This document shows, in pieces, positions 41,730 through 50,552 of a stretch of 64,000 nt of DNA (its first letter is position 1; every line of letters starts with the position of its first letter). Under the pieces are notes generated by a model. The model had not been told where the DNA came from. It did not search any database and worked only from the letters and a program-made list of their open reading frames with translations. This DNA is from a bacterium (GTDB lineage: Bacteria; Chloroflexota; Dormibacteria; UBA8260; Bog-877). The stretch is taken from assembly GCA_021802115.1 (NCBI GenBank), contig JAKABA010000007.1, forward strand, positions 1 to 64,000. The letters are read 5' to 3'. The translations under genes were made by a program, and so were the position numbers.

Positions 41730-42479
41730 TCAGTTCACCTGGCTGCGGTGCCTGGCGATGAAGTCCAGCATCCGCCCCCAGGCGTCGTCGCAGGCCTCCT
41801 GGTGCTCCGCGAAGGTGCGGTCGAAGAAGCTGTGGGGCGCCCCCGGGTAGGTGTGGGACTCGAAGTCCACCCCGGCCTTGGTCAGCTCGGTGGCGAACTC
41901 CGCATACGCCTCCGCGGGAGTGAAGTCGGCGCCCGCGATCAGGATCAGCAGCGGACTCTGGATCTTCGCCAGGAACGGCTGGGTGCGCTGGGGCTGGCCG
42001 TAGAAGCCGATGCTGCCGGCCAGGCCATGGCCGGCGGCGGCCTGGTTCCAGGAGTTGCTACCCCCGAAGCAGAAGCCGACCGTGAAGACATCCTGGCAGC
42101 CGCCCCCAGCCGGGGAGCGCAGCCAGGCCACCGCGGCGGCAGTGTCCTGGGCGATCTGGTCCGGGGTCAGCTTCTCGAGATGGGGCCGGAACTCGAAGCT
42201 GTCGTCGCGGGGCTCGAGACCGGCCGTGCGCCCGAAGTAGTCGATGGCGACGGCCTGGAGGCCCGTCTCCGCGAAGCGAAGCGCCAGCTCCTCGTAGAAG
42301 TGGTGCAGGCCGCGGACGTCGGGCAGGATGACGATGCCGGCTCCGTTGGCCCGATCTGGATGCGCCCCGTAGGCGCCGGACCGGGTGCCATCCGCGGACG
42401 CCAGGACCAGTTGCTCGCCATCAGGGGCGCCGCCGCGGATGGGGGGAAACGGGGGCAGCGCATCATCGGCATAGCACAT
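41730..42479 (-). CDS. Dienelactone hydrolase family protein
   Basis: A 249-residue alpha/beta hydrolase with the Cys nucleophile in GFCFGG, Asp in AGADFTP and His in PGAPHSFFD, the dienelactone-hydrolase triad. The carboxymethylenebutenolidase-type AHPD strand and DVRGL are present. Substrate uncertain. ATG 42479 is preceded by CAGAAT at six bases, implying a leaderless mRNA. It is divergent from the AhpD-like gene, with which it shares a 72-base control region. Confidence 0.9.
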   Translation of the reverse strand: MCYADDALPPFPPIRGGAPDGEQLVLASADGTRSGAYGAHPDRANGAGIVILPDVRGLHHFYEELALRFAETGLQAVAIDYFGRTAGLEPRDDSFEFRPHLEKLTPDQIAQDTAAAVAWLRSPAGGGCQDVFTVGFCFGGSNSWNQAAAGHGLAGSIGFYGQPQRTQPFLAKIQSPLLILIAGADFTPAEAYAEFATELTKAGVDFESHTYPGAPHSFFDRTFAEHQEACDDAWGRMLDFIARHRSQVN

Positions 42480-42551
42480 GTCCGTATTCTGCCAGACGGG
42501 TCGGGCCCGGATCGGCCCGCCGAGGGGCCGCTGTGTTTGAGGAGTGATGGC
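42480..42551. promoter_or_regulatory. Divergent promoter region with inverted repeat
   Basis: CGGGCC (42502-42507) and GGCCCG (42514-42519) form an inverted repeat around six bases. CAGAAT on the minus strand (42491-42486) lies six bases from the dienelactone hydrolase ATG. GAGGAG precedes the plus-strand ATG 42552. Confidence 0.4.
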
Positions 42552-42926
42552 ATGAGCAAGATCGACTACCAGGAGGTTCTGACCGATCTTGGCCAGCCCG
42601 TGGCCGAGCTGCGGCGGGCAATTCCCGAGGTCTGGTCGGCCTACGCCGCGATGCACCGGGCCGCCCTGGCTGAGGGCGAACTCCCGGCCAAGTACAAGGA
42701 GCTGATCGCGCTGGCGATCTCGATCGTGAAGCGCTGCGACGGCTGCATCGCGGCCCACGCCCGCGGCGCCGCCCGCCGGGGCGCCACCCCGCAGGAGGTG
42801 GCCGAGATGATCGGCCTGACCGTGCTGCTCGACGGCGGCCCCGCCACCGTCTACGGCCCCCGGGCCTGGCAGGCCTACCAGCAATTCGCCGAGAAGGGCA
42901 CCCCCGCGCCGGCTTCCTCCAGCTAG
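42552..42926 (+). CDS. Carboxymuconolactone decarboxylase family (AhpD-like) protein
   Basis: A 124-residue helical protein with the redox C-x2-C pair and proton-relay His in KRCDGCIAAHARGA, typical of AhpD-like peroxidase-cycle proteins rather than true decarboxylases (which lack the Cys pair). LPAKYKELIALAISIV precedes it as in the family. ATG 42552 has a GAGGAG ribosome site. Its stop overlaps the convergent flavoprotein gene by four bases. Confidence 0.92.
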   Translation: MSKIDYQEVLTDLGQPVAELRRAIPEVWSAYAAMHRAALAEGELPAKYKELIALAISIVKRCDGCIAAHARGAARRGATPQEVAEMIGLTVLLDGGPATVYGPRAWQAYQQFAEKGTPAPASSS

Positions 42927-43576
42927 CGGCGATACCCCAACACGTGCGCGGGCAGAGCCAGTTGGGGGGACAGGTCCGGGGCGGGAATGGCTGGGCCGGC
43001 TGCCAACTGGAGCGGGATCACCCCGGCCCAGATGGGTAGCTGGGCATCCTCGCGGGTGTCCCCCGGGCCGCCCTCGCGCAGCTTGCAGGAGGCTTCCCCG
43101 ATCGCCAGCCGCAGCACCGTGGTGGCCTTAAGCTCCTTGGCCGTGGTGGCTCGAACGTGCTCCCACCGGCCCCGCACGACGTGCTCGACCAGAGCCTGGA
43201 AGGCGGCCATCTTCTCCCGGATTTCGGTGACCGGCTCGGGTCGCCCGACCAGCATCACCGAGCGGTAGTTCATGGAGTGGTTGAAGGCCGACCGGGCCAG
43301 CACCAGCCCGTCCAGCAGGGTCACCGTGACGCAGATCTCGGCGCCCGACCCGGCCGCCTGGAGCATCCGGGAAGCGGGGGACCCGTGCACATAAAGAACC
43401 TCTCCGGCCCGCGCGTACATGGTGGGCACCACCCAGGGGACTCCGTCGACCACGAACCCGAGATGACAGATCAGGCCCTCGTCCAGGACCCGGTTGACGA
43501 CCGCTCGGTCGTAGCTGGCGCGCTCCGGATGACGCCGCACCCTGGTCCTTGGCGTGACCGCTGGCTGGGACTTCAT
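42923..43576 (-). CDS. Pyridoxamine-5'-phosphate-oxidase-like FMN protein
   Basis: A 217-residue split-barrel flavoprotein of the family with GLICHLGFVVDGVPWVVPTMYAR at ~33-55, VLYVHGSPASRML (FMN binding) and FNHSMNYRSVMLVG. Related proteins reduce F420-, FMN- or heme-linked substrates; many act on antibiotics. ATG 43576 marks the start of family resemblance; the longer upstream frame does not. It is convergent with the AhpD-like gene. Confidence 0.88.
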   Translation of the reverse strand: MKSQPAVTPRTRVRRHPERASYDRAVVNRVLDEGLICHLGFVVDGVPWVVPTMYARAGEVLYVHGSPASRMLQAAGSGAEICVTVTLLDGLVLARSAFNHSMNYRSVMLVGRPEPVTEIREKMAAFQALVEHVVRGRWEHVRATTAKELKATTVLRLAIGEASCKLREGGPGDTREDAQLPIWAGVIPLQLAAGPAIPAPDLSPQLALPAHVLGYRR

Positions 43577-44564
43577 GGCGGGCATGGTAGCCGAAGCGTT
43601 TCGGATCGAGTGGGGCGTCCATCCCTTTTCCCCAAGGCCCCAGGGAGCGCGGTCACGCGCGAGCCAGGGCTGTTCGGGTCGCGTTGCCGAGTCGCTGGCG
43701 TGGGCGATCGGAGATCTCGGGCGTTTGGCAGACCCACTCCCATGGCCAACCATCGAGGCGCAGCTCATCAACCTGATGGGCCCTGTCTGAACCCGCCGAC
43801 AAGGCGGTGCCACCATTTGGGGACCAGCAGAGCCAGGTCCACGCCCTCGGCCGGCCCCCGCCAGGCCCACCCATGACCACGGGGCGGGCCGCCCTGCGAC
43901 CGACAACTGAAAGCGCCACGGCAGTGCTCTGCCGCTCTCACCTTCCCAGCGGGCAACGTGATCGGCGCCGGGTCATTGAGCCGGTCTCGGCAATGAGGGC
44001 AGCCGGCCCTGAATGTGGCTGACAACCTTCCCCAGTGGCTCCACGCTGACGCCAAGGACGCAGTCCGGGAGACCAGCGAAGCCCCGACCCGGACCGAGGG
44101 CCACCGACGGGGGTGTGACTCGTGAACCAAACGGCGGGCGTTGTCCAATGGCGATGCGGCGGACTTCCGGGACCGGGAGAGAGAGGACTTCGAGACCTTC
44201 CACGACGTGCCCGATGGGAGTTGGACCCACCTTCGGAGGGCCAGCCCTGGTGGAGTCGGTGTGGGCCGCCGTCCGGGTCAGGACCAACACCTCCCGGCGG
44301 CTGCGCTTGAGCGACAACCGCCCCGGTCTTCACGTTGGGGATGCGCCCAGCCCCAACCGGCGCGCCATCAGCAACGGCCGCAACCAGCTTGCTCCGGAAC
44401 GTGGATCGCCGTCGACGACACCTGCCTGCGACGAACGCACCCCAGCACCTTCGAGGGCCTTGCCACTTGACCATGAGACCAGCCGTCGGGAAACAATTTC
44501 CCTAAGAGTTGACAGCAGTTCCTGCCGAATCGTCAACCGGTAGACTACCGGAGGAGGTACAAGA
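43577..44564. other. Low-coding region, no gene supported
   Basis: Almost 1 kb with only Arg/Pro/Gly-rich frames on both strands; none resembles a family. The last ~100 bases turn A+T-richer and carry the promoter and ribosome site of the small gene at 44565. Confidence 0.4.
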
Positions 44565-44729
44565 GTGAGCAGACCCGGCCTTGCCCTCTACGCGGTCGGG
44601 ATGGTGGTCCTCATCGTGGCCGTGGACGTCGCATTCCTGAGATACCGACCCGTGGAACGGCTGATCGTGAATGTTGGGATTGTCGCGGTCTTTGGGGCTG
44701 TCTACCTAATATTCCTCAGGCGGTCATAA
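44565..44729 (+). CDS. Small two-helix membrane protein
   Basis: A 54-residue protein starting at GTG 44565 behind GGAGGAGGT (spacing seven). Helix 1 (~6-25, LALYAVGMVVLIVAVDVAFL) and helix 2 (~33-51, LIVNVGIVAVFGAVYLIFL) are joined by RYRPVER. The pattern R-G-ALY--G-----VDV-FLR--------VN-GIV--FG--Y--FLR is one I recall from small unnamed proteins of high-G+C Gram-positives. Function unknown; the very strong ribosome site supports expression. Confidence 0.7.
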   Translation: MSRPGLALYAVGMVVLIVAVDVAFLRYRPVERLIVNVGIVAVFGAVYLIFLRRS

Positions 44730-45243
44730 ACAGCCACATGAGCCTCGACAACTCGACCATCCGCGTCCACGAGCAAGTTGGGTCGCGACTAACCTGCTGT
44801 CCCGCTGCCTCAAACGTTTCACCAGGTCCCGCGGGCCGGAGCCGGTGGCAGGAGCTTGGCGGACGACCGCGCGACCGCCGGTGAGGCTTGGAGGCAACGG
44901 CAGACTTTTCGGCAACGGGACACTGGTTTCTGGTTGACCCGCGCCAGCTGTCCGGCCCTCGAGCTTTCGCCTCTGGCCCGGCGGTTCCGCGCCCTGAATC
45001 AAAGGCCATCCGCGGTGACGTCTGCCACCGGCCTAGCCCATTCCCCGCCCCCGAGGACTACCGCAGGGCCAACAGTGGCAGTCCGAGCGGCTTGGTCGGC
45101 AGCGACCCCGCCGAGCGAATCCTAGCCAAGGATCCCAACGGGCGGGGTGGCCTTTCGGGGAATCACCACCCACAGCCGCGTCCCATCGCTGGCGAGCTTG
45201 CCATCTGGCTCATCGTGGCCCTGTAGTCGGGCCCAACCCATCC
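44730..45243. other. Intergenic region, no gene seen
   Basis: 514 bases without supported gene, between the small membrane protein and the PASTA gene, which converge. Confidence 0.4.
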
Positions 45244-46092
45244 TCAACCAGGAGCCGGAAAACTCACCGTCAGCTCGACTCTGCCCAGGTGTGAGCGGGC
45301 GCCGGGGGGTGGACTCTGGGCGACCACCGTACCTACTGGCAGGCCGGGGATTGGCGCGCCGCGTGTCTTGATAGATATGTGGGAGTGCTTGGCGACAGAG
45401 GCCGCCTGCCTTGACGTGAGTCCCAGCATATCCGGAAGGCGGCCCTTTGAGAACCGCACTAGCGGCTGGAACTGCGCCTGGTGGACCGACCCCAGTGACG
45501 CCAAATCCATCGGCGTCCTCCAGACAAAGGACACATATTCAAATCGCCCGGGAGGTGCCGGAAAGGTCACCGGCATGAGCAGCACCAAGGCACCCCCGCG
45601 GCGGCCGTCGCCTTGAAAGTGGCCAGCGATTTCCACCACGTAACCGTCACCGTCGAAGGGGACTCCGAATGGTGATGGCAGGTTCTCTCGCTGCAGCCAG
45701 CTCGCCACCGCCGGCGCAGAAGATCGCACCCATTGGAGAGGGTTGGGCTGGTACGCGTTGCCCCAGTTGAACACTGTCTCCAAGGTCAAGGCCTCAATCA
45801 GTCGGGGCGGTCTGACCGCCACCTGCGGTCTCCCGGAGCCCGAGATGGTCACCAGCACAACCGCAGCCAGCACAGCGATCCGGATCAGACGCCCGGTCCT
45901 CTCACCGGATCGTGCTCTTGGCGCCGCCATCGGTGCGGCAACCGGCGACGGATCCCGGGCCCCGCTCACGTCCGTCGTGGGCTGGCCGCCCTCGTCCTCC
46001 CCACGCGCGGTGTCAAACCTCGCGCTGACCAGATTCGCTGAACGGTGGTGGGGCTGACTCCCTGCGCTCTGGTCGTGGGCTGATAGCTCCAT
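45244..46092 (-). CDS. Membrane-anchored protein with PASTA domain
   Basis: A 282-residue protein: a disordered Ser/Ala/Arg-rich cytoplasmic N-terminus (1-67), one membrane helix (~68-86), an extracytoplasmic domain (~95-220, partly Trp-rich) and a C-terminal PASTA domain (~221-280, LPDMLGLTSRQAASVAKHSHI ... GTVVAQSPPPGA). PASTA domains bind peptidoglycan or beta-lactams in PknB kinases and PBPs; no kinase or PBP domain is present here. It is likely a wall-associated protein of unknown role. Confidence 0.8.
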   Translation of the reverse strand: MELSAHDQSAGSQPHHRSANLVSARFDTARGEDEGGQPTTDVSGARDPSPVAAPMAAPRARSGERTGRLIRIAVLAAVVLVTISGSGRPQVAVRPPRLIEALTLETVFNWGNAYQPNPLQWVRSSAPAVASWLQRENLPSPFGVPFDGDGYVVEIAGHFQGDGRRGGALVLLMPVTFPAPPGRFEYVSFVWRTPMDLASLGSVHQAQFQPLVRFSKGRLPDMLGLTSRQAASVAKHSHISIKTRGAPIPGLPVGTVVAQSPPPGARSHLGRVELTVSFPAPG

Positions 46093-46539
46093 GGGGTGGC
46101 GTCAGGAGGGGTTTCATGAAACGTGGCCTCCATCTTCGTCGCTGGATCGACGGCTTGGGCCCGCGACCGCCCTCACCAGACTTTGCCAGCCCTGCCCGGG
46201 CGGAGCGCTTCCGACTGGGCTTCACGCTGGTCGGCGACCAGCCTGACGTCGCCGCGATCCCAGAATTGACCCGGCCCTCCGCAGCCAGCGGCAGGGCCCC
46301 GGCTGGGATAACCCGCCGACGCGCTGTCGTCCGGGACCGAGCCAACCTCCGCCTCGCCTGCTCTTGGCCGCTGGTCAACGGCAAGGCACGGACAGCTCGT
46401 CTCACTCCCTGAGTCTCCCCCAAACCGCAGCCATTCACAACCCACCGCGGTGCGCCATGTGGTGGCGCGCGAGCAGGGCCAGCGTGGGCCCGGTCGACCG
46501 CGGCCGCCCCAGGCCCCGGCTATCCGGTAGTCTGGCGCC
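46093..46539. other. Intergenic region, no gene seen
   Basis: 447 bases between divergent genes. No supported frame. The only clear element is the TAGTCT hexamer before the LLM gene. Confidence 0.4.
46528..46533 (+). promoter_or_regulatory. -10 box of a probably leaderless mRNA
   Basis: TAGTCT ends exactly six bases before ATG 46540, so transcription would begin at the start codon. No ribosome site precedes the ATG. Confidence 0.55.
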
Positions 46540-47439
46540 ATGGAGCTGGGCCGTTTCGGCGTTTGGACCTCCGCCCTGGATCGGCAGCCGGCCGCGGTCG
46601 TGAGGTCGGCCGTCGGGCGGATCGAGTCGCTCGGGTTCGGCGCCCTCTGGGTGGGCGAGAGCTATCGCCGCGAGATCTTCGCCAACTCGTCGCTGCTGCT
46701 GGCCGCCTCGGACAAGATGGTGGTGGGGTCGGGCATCGCCAGCATCTGGGCCCGGGACGCCCAGGCTATGCGCGCCGGACAGCTGACCCTCGACGAGGCG
46801 TACCAGGGCCGCTTCCTGCTGGGGCTGGGTGTCAGCCACGTGCCCCTGGTGAATCCACGGGGCCACGCCTACGACCGCCCCTACTCAGCCATGCGTGCCT
46901 ATCTGGATGCCATGGATCAGGCGCAGTACGACGCCCCCATGCCGCTCGAGCCACCCCTCCGGGTGCTGGCCGCGCTGGGGCCGCGAATGCTGGAACTGGC
47001 GGCCGCTCGCGCGGACGGAGCCCACCCCTACTTCGTGCCGGTGGAGCACACCCAGGCGGCCCGGGCGATCCTGGGCTCGGGCAAGCTCCTCTGCCCGGAG
47101 CAGGCGGTGGTCCTGGAGCCGGACCCGGGGGCGGCGCGGGCGATCGCGCGCCGGCATACCTCCGCCTACCTTCGCCTTCCGAACTACCGCCACAATCTGG
47201 AACGGATGGGCTTCGGGTCGGATGAGCTGGAAGGCGGTGGCAGCGACCGCCTGGTGGACGCGGTGGTTGGCTGGGGCGATGTCGGCCAGGTCGCCGCCAG
47301 GGCCAGGGAGCATCTCCAGGCGGGGGCAGACCACGTGGCCATCCAGGTGATCGCCGCCGACCCCGCCGAGGCGCCGTTGGCGGAGTGGGAGGCTCTGGCT
47401 CACGAGCTCGGGCTGGACCCGCGGGAGCGTCCCCGGTAG
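46540..47439 (+). CDS. F420-dependent LLM-class oxidoreductase
   Basis: A 299-residue luciferase-like monooxygenase-fold enzyme. FGVWTSALD and ESLGFGALWVGES at the start, VGSGIASIWARDAQA, GLGVSHVPLVNPRGHAYDRPYSAMRAYLDAMD in parts, and VLAALGPRMLELAAARADGAHPY are characteristic of the TIGR03620-type F420 subfamily of Actinomycetota and relatives. It should transfer hydride to or from F420 on an unknown substrate. The gene stands alone and appears to be leaderless. Confidence 0.9.
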   Translation: MELGRFGVWTSALDRQPAAVVRSAVGRIESLGFGALWVGESYRREIFANSSLLLAASDKMVVGSGIASIWARDAQAMRAGQLTLDEAYQGRFLLGLGVSHVPLVNPRGHAYDRPYSAMRAYLDAMDQAQYDAPMPLEPPLRVLAALGPRMLELAAARADGAHPYFVPVEHTQAARAILGSGKLLCPEQAVVLEPDPGAARAIARRHTSAYLRLPNYRHNLERMGFGSDELEGGGSDRLVDAVVGWGDVGQVAARAREHLQAGADHVAIQVIAADPAEAPLAEWEALAHELGLDPRERPR

Positions 47440-47576
47440 GGACCAGCCAGGGTCGGCCAGTGGGACGCCTCTCCCGCTCGCTGGTCTAGGGCCGCCTCCG
47501 GGCGCGGCCTCCTCCCTCGCCCGCCTTTTGGCCAGCTGGTGCCCGAGTGGGGCGTGCGGTACTCACCGCCGGTGGG

Positions 47577-48737
47577 CTACAAGGACAGGTCGTCGTAGAC
47601 AGATCCACGGCCGCGGCGGTGCCGGTGGCCATCATCTGGATGGACCATCTCGGCCACCCGCTGGGGCCGGGTCCCGGGGCCCGCTCGGCGCCAGGCCGGT
47701 GGCGGGCTGCCCGGTCTGGTCGCCCGTGGCAGTCTCCGCCCGGTTGGTGCCGACGACGGGCGCGCCCGCCGCGCTCTGGGCTGCCGGGGAGCCGGGGTCA
47801 GGGAGCGCAGGAACGCCAGACCGCCTCGTCTGGCCAGCCTGGGCGCGCGGGCCCTGCCCTGGGCGAAGCTCCAGCGCAGGCCGCGTCCGAGGGTGTCCTG
47901 GTAGACCGCCAGGAAGAAGAGGACCGCCAGGATCACGAGCACCAGTCCCCACTCCACCAGGCCCGCCCCCTGGCGCGCTCGGATCGCGGCCAGTTGCCGG
48001 GCGGCGCGGGCCTTGGCCTGGGCCACCTGGTATGCCAGCTCCTGGGTCCTGAGTTTGGCGATCTGGGGCGCGAACGCCAAGATGCCGTTGTTGATCCCCT
48101 GGGCCAGCGCCTCCCGGAAGGCTGGCTCGGCCAGCAGCACCGAGTCCTTCTGGTTGCTCATGAAGCCGGCCTCGATGGTGACCGTGGGCATGGGCGCGTG
48201 CACCCACAGCTGCGGCAGGGGTTGCACCCCCCGGTTGCCCATCCCGAAGGCGGCGATGGAACGCCCCAGTCCGGCATCGATGGAGTTGGCGAAGGGCACG
48301 TCGAAGCTGTGGGGAGTGAACACCGTCACCCCCTCCAACGAGGTGGTGCTCCAGTCGTTGACCCAGAGGCTGACGAAGACGTTGGCGTGGTTGTTGTCGG
48401 CCACCGCCTCGGCCTGGGGGATGCTGACGAAGACATCCTTGGTGCGGCTCATGACGACCTTGACGCCCTCCGCCTCCAGCAGCTGGCGCAGGTCAAGGCC
48501 GACGCTGAGGGTCACGTTCTTCTCCTGCAGTCCGTTGTAGGGGGAGATGGCGCCCGGGTCGTAGCCGCCGTGGCCGGGATCAATGGCGACCACGTATGGC
48601 TTTGGGGCCGTGAGTGGGACCGTACTCTTCTGGGCGTGAGAGGACGCGAGTACCGTCCCGGGAACGAGAGCGGCACAAAGGCCGACCCCGAGGGCCAGGG
48701 CGACGATGTGGAGAGGACGAATTGGCCCGTGGCGCAT
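47577..48737 (-). CDS. Amidase_3-like protein (N-acetylmuramoyl-L-alanine amidase fold) with altered zinc site
   Basis: A 386-residue exported protein: signal or anchor (~10-30), Amidase_3 domain (~47-220), a second membrane helix (~245-265) and an Arg/Pro-rich tail. Zinc ligands His56 (DPGHGG) and Glu72 (QEKNVTL) and catalytic Glu189 (IEAGFMSNQKD) are present, but the third ligand, normally His in a SIHxN segment, is Trp125 in VSLWVND. The protein may therefore bind peptidoglycan without cutting it, or use another ligand. ATG 48737 is the first start with a proper signal-like sequence; the upstream frame is not. Confidence 0.85.
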   Translation of the reverse strand: MRHGPIRPLHIVALALGVGLCAALVPGTVLASSHAQKSTVPLTAPKPYVVAIDPGHGGYDPGAISPYNGLQEKNVTLSVGLDLRQLLEAEGVKVVMSRTKDVFVSIPQAEAVADNNHANVFVSLWVNDWSTTSLEGVTVFTPHSFDVPFANSIDAGLGRSIAAFGMGNRGVQPLPQLWVHAPMPTVTIEAGFMSNQKDSVLLAEPAFREALAQGINNGILAFAPQIAKLRTQELAYQVAQAKARAARQLAAIRARQGAGLVEWGLVLVILAVLFFLAVYQDTLGRGLRWSFAQGRARAPRLARRGGLAFLRSLTPAPRQPRARRARPSSAPTGRRLPRATRPGSPPPAWRRAGPGTRPQRVAEMVHPDDGHRHRRGRGSVYDDLSL

Positions 48738-48855
48738 GGCGCTAGGGGGAGTATAGGCGCTGGCCTCCAGTTGGCAAGGGCCAGGCACCGCGGCTCGAGC
48801 CTTACCGGGGCCCGGTTGTTGGGCGGCGGGGCGCGCACATCCCCGGCCGACCACT

Positions 48856-48861
48856 TAGAGT
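48856..48861 (+). promoter_or_regulatory. -10 box of a probably leaderless mRNA
   Basis: TAGAGT ends seven bases before ATG 48869; no ribosome site is visible between them. Confidence 0.5.
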
Positions 48862-48868
48862 TGGCCAG

Positions 48869-49312
48869 ATGAGCGATGAATCCAGCTTCATGATCACCCA
48901 CCTGATCGACGCCCTCAGGGACGTGCTGCCTGCCACTGAGTCAGATCAGCTGGACCAGTACGCATCGCAGGCGGCCCACGCGGGCTCCGCCAAGTCCGCC
49001 GAGTGGCGGCGGGCCATCGCCTGTGCCCGGTGGTCGGATCGGATCGTCGCGCTGCCCGCGCACCGACATCTGCGAGCCGAAGCTGCCAAGTCGATCGAGG
49101 CGGTCCGGCTCGCCGAGACCACGGCGGCTTTCCAGCTCGGGCAGCTGGTGGCCGCCGAATCTCGCTCAGGTGTGTCGCCTGAGTTCGCCGCCGAGCTGGA
49201 CTGGGTCTATGAGGCAGTCCATGTCGCCGGCAAGGTGGCCCACGAGATCGGCTGGCCGGCAGTTCCGTGGCGCCAGCTGCTCGAGGAGATGCTCGCCGTC
49301 CCCAACAGCTGA
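48869..49312 (+). CDS. Hypothetical helical protein
   Basis: A 147-residue, mostly helical cytoplasmic protein that I do not recognise. Composition is normal (Ala, Glu, Leu-rich), with an amphipathic pattern such as MITHLIDALRDVLPATES and a C-terminal WRQLLEEMLAV. The leaderless-type promoter and coherent codon use support it. It is divergent from the amidase-like gene. Confidence 0.65.
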   Translation: MSDESSFMITHLIDALRDVLPATESDQLDQYASQAAHAGSAKSAEWRRAIACARWSDRIVALPAHRHLRAEAAKSIEAVRLAETTAAFQLGQLVAAESRSGVSPEFAAELDWVYEAVHVAGKVAHEIGWPAVPWRQLLEEMLAVPNS

Positions 49313-49813
49313 CCTTATCCGGGCGACTTTCTGTGAGAGTCCCCGAGGATCGGCCTGGGCCCGCGAGCGCGCCCGCTTTCCCCGGCGGGGGCAAGACTGC
49401 CCCGCCCGCGCACGCGGCTCTGGTGAACCGATGGTCGGCAGCGCTCAGCCGACGACAGGGTTGTGGCCAACTCTGAGTCCCAGATCCGTCGGACGTATCA
49501 CCGTCACATCAGGGAACCTCTCGTTCTTCCCTCCAGATCGGGTCAACCGGTTGGTGTGCCGGGCGGGTTGCGCTGGTGGTCCTGTGATCACGTCGTCCTG
49601 GCGGTCCGTGCTGCGAAGAGACGTGGGACCATTCAGTCCGCGCGGCCAGGTGCTCGGGCGCTCCTTGAGTCAAGGCGGCCTGCTTGGGTCGGAGGGCGTG
49701 CGGCCCCGTCCTGGATCCTCACCGCTGGTGCTCTCCGGCTGACCGAACGGGTCACGACCGGCCCGCCTCACCCTGCTACGAGAAGCCAGGCAGCGCGATA
49801 GCATTTGGCGGTC
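49313..49813. other. Intergenic region, no gene seen
   Basis: 501 bases with no supported gene; frames are short or Arg-rich. Confidence 0.4.
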
Positions 49814-50017
49814 ATGATCCGTGCCAGACCGGGCAAGCGCTCACCGTCGGGGCGTCGAGTCACTCTGGTGGTAGCGGCCCTGGTCGCGGTCATGGTCGTG
49901 GCGATCACCTTCTTGGTGCTCAGCCACCGATCGACCGGAGCCGGGTGCTTCACGTTCGGCCCTCAATCAGAGCAGGTATCGGCGTGCTCAGTTGCTCGGG
50001 CCGAATCGACGGGTTGA
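49814..50017 (+). CDS. Small single-helix membrane protein
   Basis: A 67-residue frame: basic start (MIRARPGKRSPSGRR), one membrane helix (~16-38) and a short extracytoplasmic tail with two Cys. ATG 49814 or TTG 49805 can start it; a TAGCAT hexamer lies nine bases before the TTG-side ATG. No family recognised; the signal-anchor architecture is the main support. Confidence 0.45.
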   Translation: MIRARPGKRSPSGRRVTLVVAALVAVMVVAITFLVLSHRSTGAGCFTFGPQSEQVSACSVARAESTG

Positions 50018-50243
50018 GCAGTGGCAGCTGATGCCGGCCGGCTCTCGACTCGGCGGAGCGGATCGACCCGGGAAGTCACCCCCTCGGCGCGCAATATCCG
50101 CCTCTTGTTAGGCGCCTTGTCCGCCAGCGTGGCCGAGGGCCGCGGGCGATCCATGGCCGGTCCCTCTCCCCGGGTTGCCGCGAATAGACCCGGACTCGCG
50201 GGCGAGCGCAACTCCTTGGCCCAGGCCGGAGCGGGGTGGCGGC

Positions 50244-50443
50244 TCAGCGGGACTTGGGGCTGGGCGGAGGGTAAAGCCCGCGGGTGATCGTGGCCGAGGT
50301 CCACCCCGCCACCCAGCGGGTGAAACCCGCCCGGAACCTGGTCCGAGTTTGATCGTCCCCCCGGGTTTCAAGGAACCGTTCCTGCTGAGTGCCCAACCGA
50401 TGCCGCAACCGACGCTGTAGGCCGTGTAGCTGTGCAGCTTCAT
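50244..50443 (-). pseudogene. Frameshifted small membrane-protein gene
   Basis: ATG 50443 opens a frame reading MKLHSYTAYSVGCGIGWAL, which then degenerates. Shifting frame near 50387 gives TQQERFLETRGDDQTRTRF, then AGFTRWVAGWTSATITRGLY and PPPSPKSR to TGA 50246-50244. Joined, this is a ~65-residue protein with a hydrophobic N-terminus and a GWTSATI---LYPPP end, the look of small unnamed membrane-associated proteins. The rest of 50018-50552 holds nothing I can support. Confidence 0.35.
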
Positions 50444-50540
50444 GGCTTGAACAATGGAAGATCGGAGAGGGCCGACGGGCCCGACTGCCCAGAGGTGAGC
50501 TCCGCGGGCACCCCAGGCCATGGGAGGACCATCGTTCCCC

Positions 50541-50546
50541 TAGGAT
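50541..50546 (+). promoter_or_regulatory. -10 box of a probably leaderless mRNA
   Basis: TAGGAT ends exactly six bases before ATG 50553; no ribosome site is visible. Confidence 0.55.
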
Positions 50547-50552
50547 TGGCCG

